From Geobacteraceae bacterium (GTDB lineage: Bacteria; Desulfobacterota; Desulfuromonadia; Geobacterales; Geobacteraceae): a stretch of DNA of 32,048 nucleotides. The translations under genes and the position numbers were made by a program. The notes beneath the pieces were generated by a model. It was not told the DNA's origin. It was given only the letters and a program-made list of their open reading frames with translations, and ran no database searches. Below are positions 30,169 through 32,048 of the stretch, piece after piece. The stretch covers positions 1 through 32,048 of the forward strand of contig JAQUHN010000024.1 in NCBI GenBank assembly GCA_028683555.1. The letters are read 5' to 3'. Numbering within the stretch: position 1 is the stretch's first letter; each line of letters opens with the position of its first letter.

Positions 30169-31188
30169 ATGAAACTGTACTCTGGAATTGATCTACATTC
30201 AAGCAACAGCTATTTGGCAATTATTGATGACGGCGGCAAGCGTATCTTCAAGGAGAAGCTCCCGAACGAAATTGCCACGATCACCGACAGGCTCTCTCTG
30301 TACAGCGGCACCCTTGAAGGTGTTGTGGTTGAATCAACCTACAACTGGTATTGGCTTGTCGATGGGCTGATGGCTGAAGGCTTCGCCGTACACCTGGCGA
30401 ATCCTTCAGCCATCCAGAAATATAGCGGCCTCAAGCATGCCGATGACAAACATGACGCATTCTGGTTGGCCGAGATGCTGAGACTGGATATTCTGCCGAC
30501 CGGCTACATCTATCCGAAAGACGAACGACCATTGCGCGATCTGCTCAGAAAACGGTGCCATTTGGTTTCGTTGAGATCGTCGTTGCTTATCAGCCTCCAG
30601 AACATCATCACCCGTAACTGCGGTATGAAGATAAAAACCAACGACATCAAGCGCCTTCGTGAGAACCGTGTCCATCCGTTACTGGCCGACAACGAAGATT
30701 TGGCCCTTGCCGGCCAAGTGAGCAAGGATTCCATCGACTTTCTGACCAGGCAGATACGGTCCATTGAGACGTTCATCGAAAAGAAGGTCGAACTCAAGGA
30801 TGGCTACAAAAACCTCGTTACGATTTGCGGAATCGGCAAGATCCTGGGTCTGACCATCATGCTTGAAAGCGGGCCAATGGAACGTTTCGAGAAGGTTGGC
30901 AACTATGCATCATACTGCCGGGTCGTCTCGTCACACTGAACCAGCAACGGCAAGTCCAAGGGCAAAGGGAATAAGAAGAACGGCAACAAGTACCTTTCCT
31001 GGGCATTCTCCGAAGCAGCGGAACTTGCCAGGCGTTTCGACGACAGGGCCAGGGCTTACTATAACCGTAAACTGAGATAGACCAATTTCATGGTAGCGCA
31101 CGCGGCATTGGCTCACAAACTGGCGCGGGCAGCGTACTACGTCATGCGGGATCACGTCGAGTTCGTGCCTGAGAAAATATTCGCCTAG
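30169..31188 (+). pseudogene. IS110-family (DEDD) transposase with two in-frame stops
   Basis: The N-terminal RuvC-like DEDD domain is clear: 'YSGIDLHSSNSYLAIIDDGG' (first Asp), 'VVVESTYNWYWLVDGL' (Glu), and 'GLKHADDKHDAFWLAEML' (Asp pair). 'VTICGIGKILGLTIMLESGP' begins the C-terminal Tnp_IS110-type domain. A TGA at 30937 and a TAG at 31078 interrupt the frame, which otherwise continues with good similarity ('NKKNGNKYLSWAFSEAAELA') to 31188. The TGA probably replaced TGG. GGAGG precedes the ATG. It cannot make a full protein without recoding. Confidence 0.85.
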
Positions 31189-31555
31189 GAACTGGCTGGA
31201 GCGGGGAACCCGCATTGGGGTTGGCAGAACCACGAGGCCTGATTGGCAACCGCTCCACCCAGAATATATATCAGGTATCGACGTCTTTACTGCCCACGCC
31301 GTGAGCCACCAAGGGGCTGGTTAACAACCATGTGACCTGAAACAACCAATTGGACACGGCTTGGAACCGAAGGTTTTCTGGTCCGCGAAATACGGAAAGG
31401 GCTGTTGAACTTCCACTACTTCAGCAACAAGCCTTGATCCTGATGGGTGACTGGTGCAGCTAAAGCTGACATCTAAAAGAAAAAGAAATAGCGGCAATGG
31501 TTACGATCTCGATGGCTGAAAAGCAAGGCTGAGAATACTCATTTTCATGCATAGG
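31189..31555 (+). ncRNA. Possible IS110-type bridge RNA region (3' non-coding end)
   Basis: Some IS110-family elements (notably the IS1111 group) carry a structured guide (bridge) RNA in the non-coding segment behind the transposase gene. This 367-bp stretch lies in that place, lacks an ORF, and has local stems such as GGAGCGG/CCGCTCC (31198-31204/31248-31254) and several short repeats. Assignment is by position only, and the element itself is decayed. Confidence 0.3.
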
Positions 31556-31586
31556 GGAAGTCTTTGCCGTTGACAGCAGCCTTTTA

Positions 31587-32048
31587 ATGGGTGACCCCTT
31601 TATGATGGTGCGCATCCCCCTGCTCAAAGACTACCACAACCACCCCTACCTGTATGCCGCCCTGGCCGCATGCCTCGACATCAGCGCTGTCACCCGGAAA
31701 CAGGACGCCCTTTCCCTTATCGTGGAGAGGTTCGCATCGGACGATTTCGTCATGGTCATCGGCTGGTACGACAGCAGCTTTACCTTTGCACCGGACGAGC
31801 TCGACCATCTGCCGCCCCTGGTGGTTTTCAACATCTCCCTGCATGCCATGTTCATGAACAAGGCGGCCCGTGAAAGGGTCGCAGCCCATTTCCCCGAGGT
31901 GACAGACAAGTACCGGAAAGAGGGTTGGCTGGAGAGGAACGTCCCCCGGGTCCTCGGCTTTATCCTGGAGACAAAGCCCTGCGGCGCGGACGGACTGCGC
32001 TCCTTTTACGCCGGCCTGGCGCGGCAGGGCGTCTGGTACGCGGAAGAG
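31587..32048 (+). CDS. Probable amidohydrolase (5' part, runs off the window)
   Basis: At least 154 residues, open to the window end. ATGs at 31587, 31602 and 31605 are possible starts, with no clear ribosome site. 'LLKDYHNHPYLY' near the N terminus gives an HxH metal motif as at the start of metal-dependent amidohydrolase barrels. Further text ('VMVIGWYDSSF', 'VFNISLHAMFMN') fits this group. GC content is markedly higher than in the cassette region. The IS110-type end lies 12-20 bp upstream and may have separated the gene from its promoter or first codons. Confidence 0.6.
   Translation, partial: MGDPFMMVRIPLLKDYHNHPYLYAALAACLDISAVTRKQDALSLIVERFASDDFVMVIGWYDSSFTFAPDELDHLPPLVVFNISLHAMFMNKAARERVAAHFPEVTDKYRKEGWLERNVPRVLGFILETKPCGADGLRSFYAGLARQGVWYAEE

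Larger units (their letters stand above)
30099..31575 (+). mobile_element. IS110-family insertion sequence (decayed), approximate ends
   Basis: AAAGACTTCC at 30111-30120 and GGAAGTCTTT at 31556-31565 form a perfect subterminal inverted repeat, embedded in GGCATAG...ATATGC and GCATAGG contexts. Between them lie a DEDD-type transposase frame and about 360 bp of non-coding sequence. Exact boundaries cannot be fixed without an empty site. Confidence 0.65.

Noticed and set aside
30937-30939. TGA in the IS110 transposase as selenocysteine or programmed recoding
   Set aside because: A second in-frame stop (TAG at 31078) occurs downstream and no SECIS-like hairpin is evident. Simple decay explains both.

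Overview
The window looks like a bacterial chromosome segment, most plausibly from a Desulfobacterota/Geobacter-like anaerobe. That assignment is inference. It rests on a c-heme sensor diguanylate cyclase, an iron-sulfur flavoprotein with a Crp/Fnr regulator, a cysteine-rich 4Fe-4S protein, several REP-associated tyrosine transposases (RAYTs) with their REP-like repeats, and the absence of eukaryotic or phage structural genes. No rRNA, tRNA, CRISPR array or integron integrase was seen.

Region 1 (1-13.3 kb) reads as the distal part of a chromosomal integron-type gene cassette array, or a cluster of attC sites. Short plus-strand genes, mostly of unknown function, alternate with about 15 imperfect palindromes of 36-86 bp. 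The better sites begin with RYYYAAC-like and end with GTTRRRY-like cores, and several share arm sequences. Recognisable cassettes encode a FosX-type fosfomycin epoxide hydrolase, a RibD C-terminal reductase, a DUF2007 protein, a TIR-domain protein, a small lipoprotein and several small membrane proteins. The array has been invaded by two copies of one RAYT element (2746-3461 and 8959-9674), a RAYT of a second family (5231-6005), small REP/MITE-like repeats, and a minus-strand pair made of a Crp/Fnr regulator and an iron-sulfur flavoprotein. The second RAYT copy has lost its stop codon and reads in frame into the TIR gene, giving a 469-codon fusion ORF.

Region 2 (13.5-23.6 kb) contains two paralogous LuxR-family regulators with no LuxI synthase. 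Each is followed, in its own direction of transcription, by a close match to a lux box and then by a candidate target. LuxR1 leads to a 180-residue protein of unknown function. LuxR2 leads to an EthD-domain protein, a GNAT remnant and an isoprenylcysteine-methyltransferase-like membrane protein. A third lux box, within an 80-bp duplicated promoter segment, precedes a minus-strand 4Fe-4S protein. Decayed IS4-type and IS1182-type elements and a GyrI-like/GrpB fusion gene with four 18-bp operator-like repeats lie between the two modules.

Region 3 (23.8-32.0 kb) holds a truncated RAYT, a TIM-barrel glycosidase-like lipoprotein, a diguanylate cyclase with a DUF3365 heme sensor, a lipoprotein with two tandem substrate-binding domains, an IS110-family element with two in-frame stops, and the 5' part of a probable amidohydrolase gene that runs off the window. 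All functional calls come from reading motifs by eye. No database search was run.
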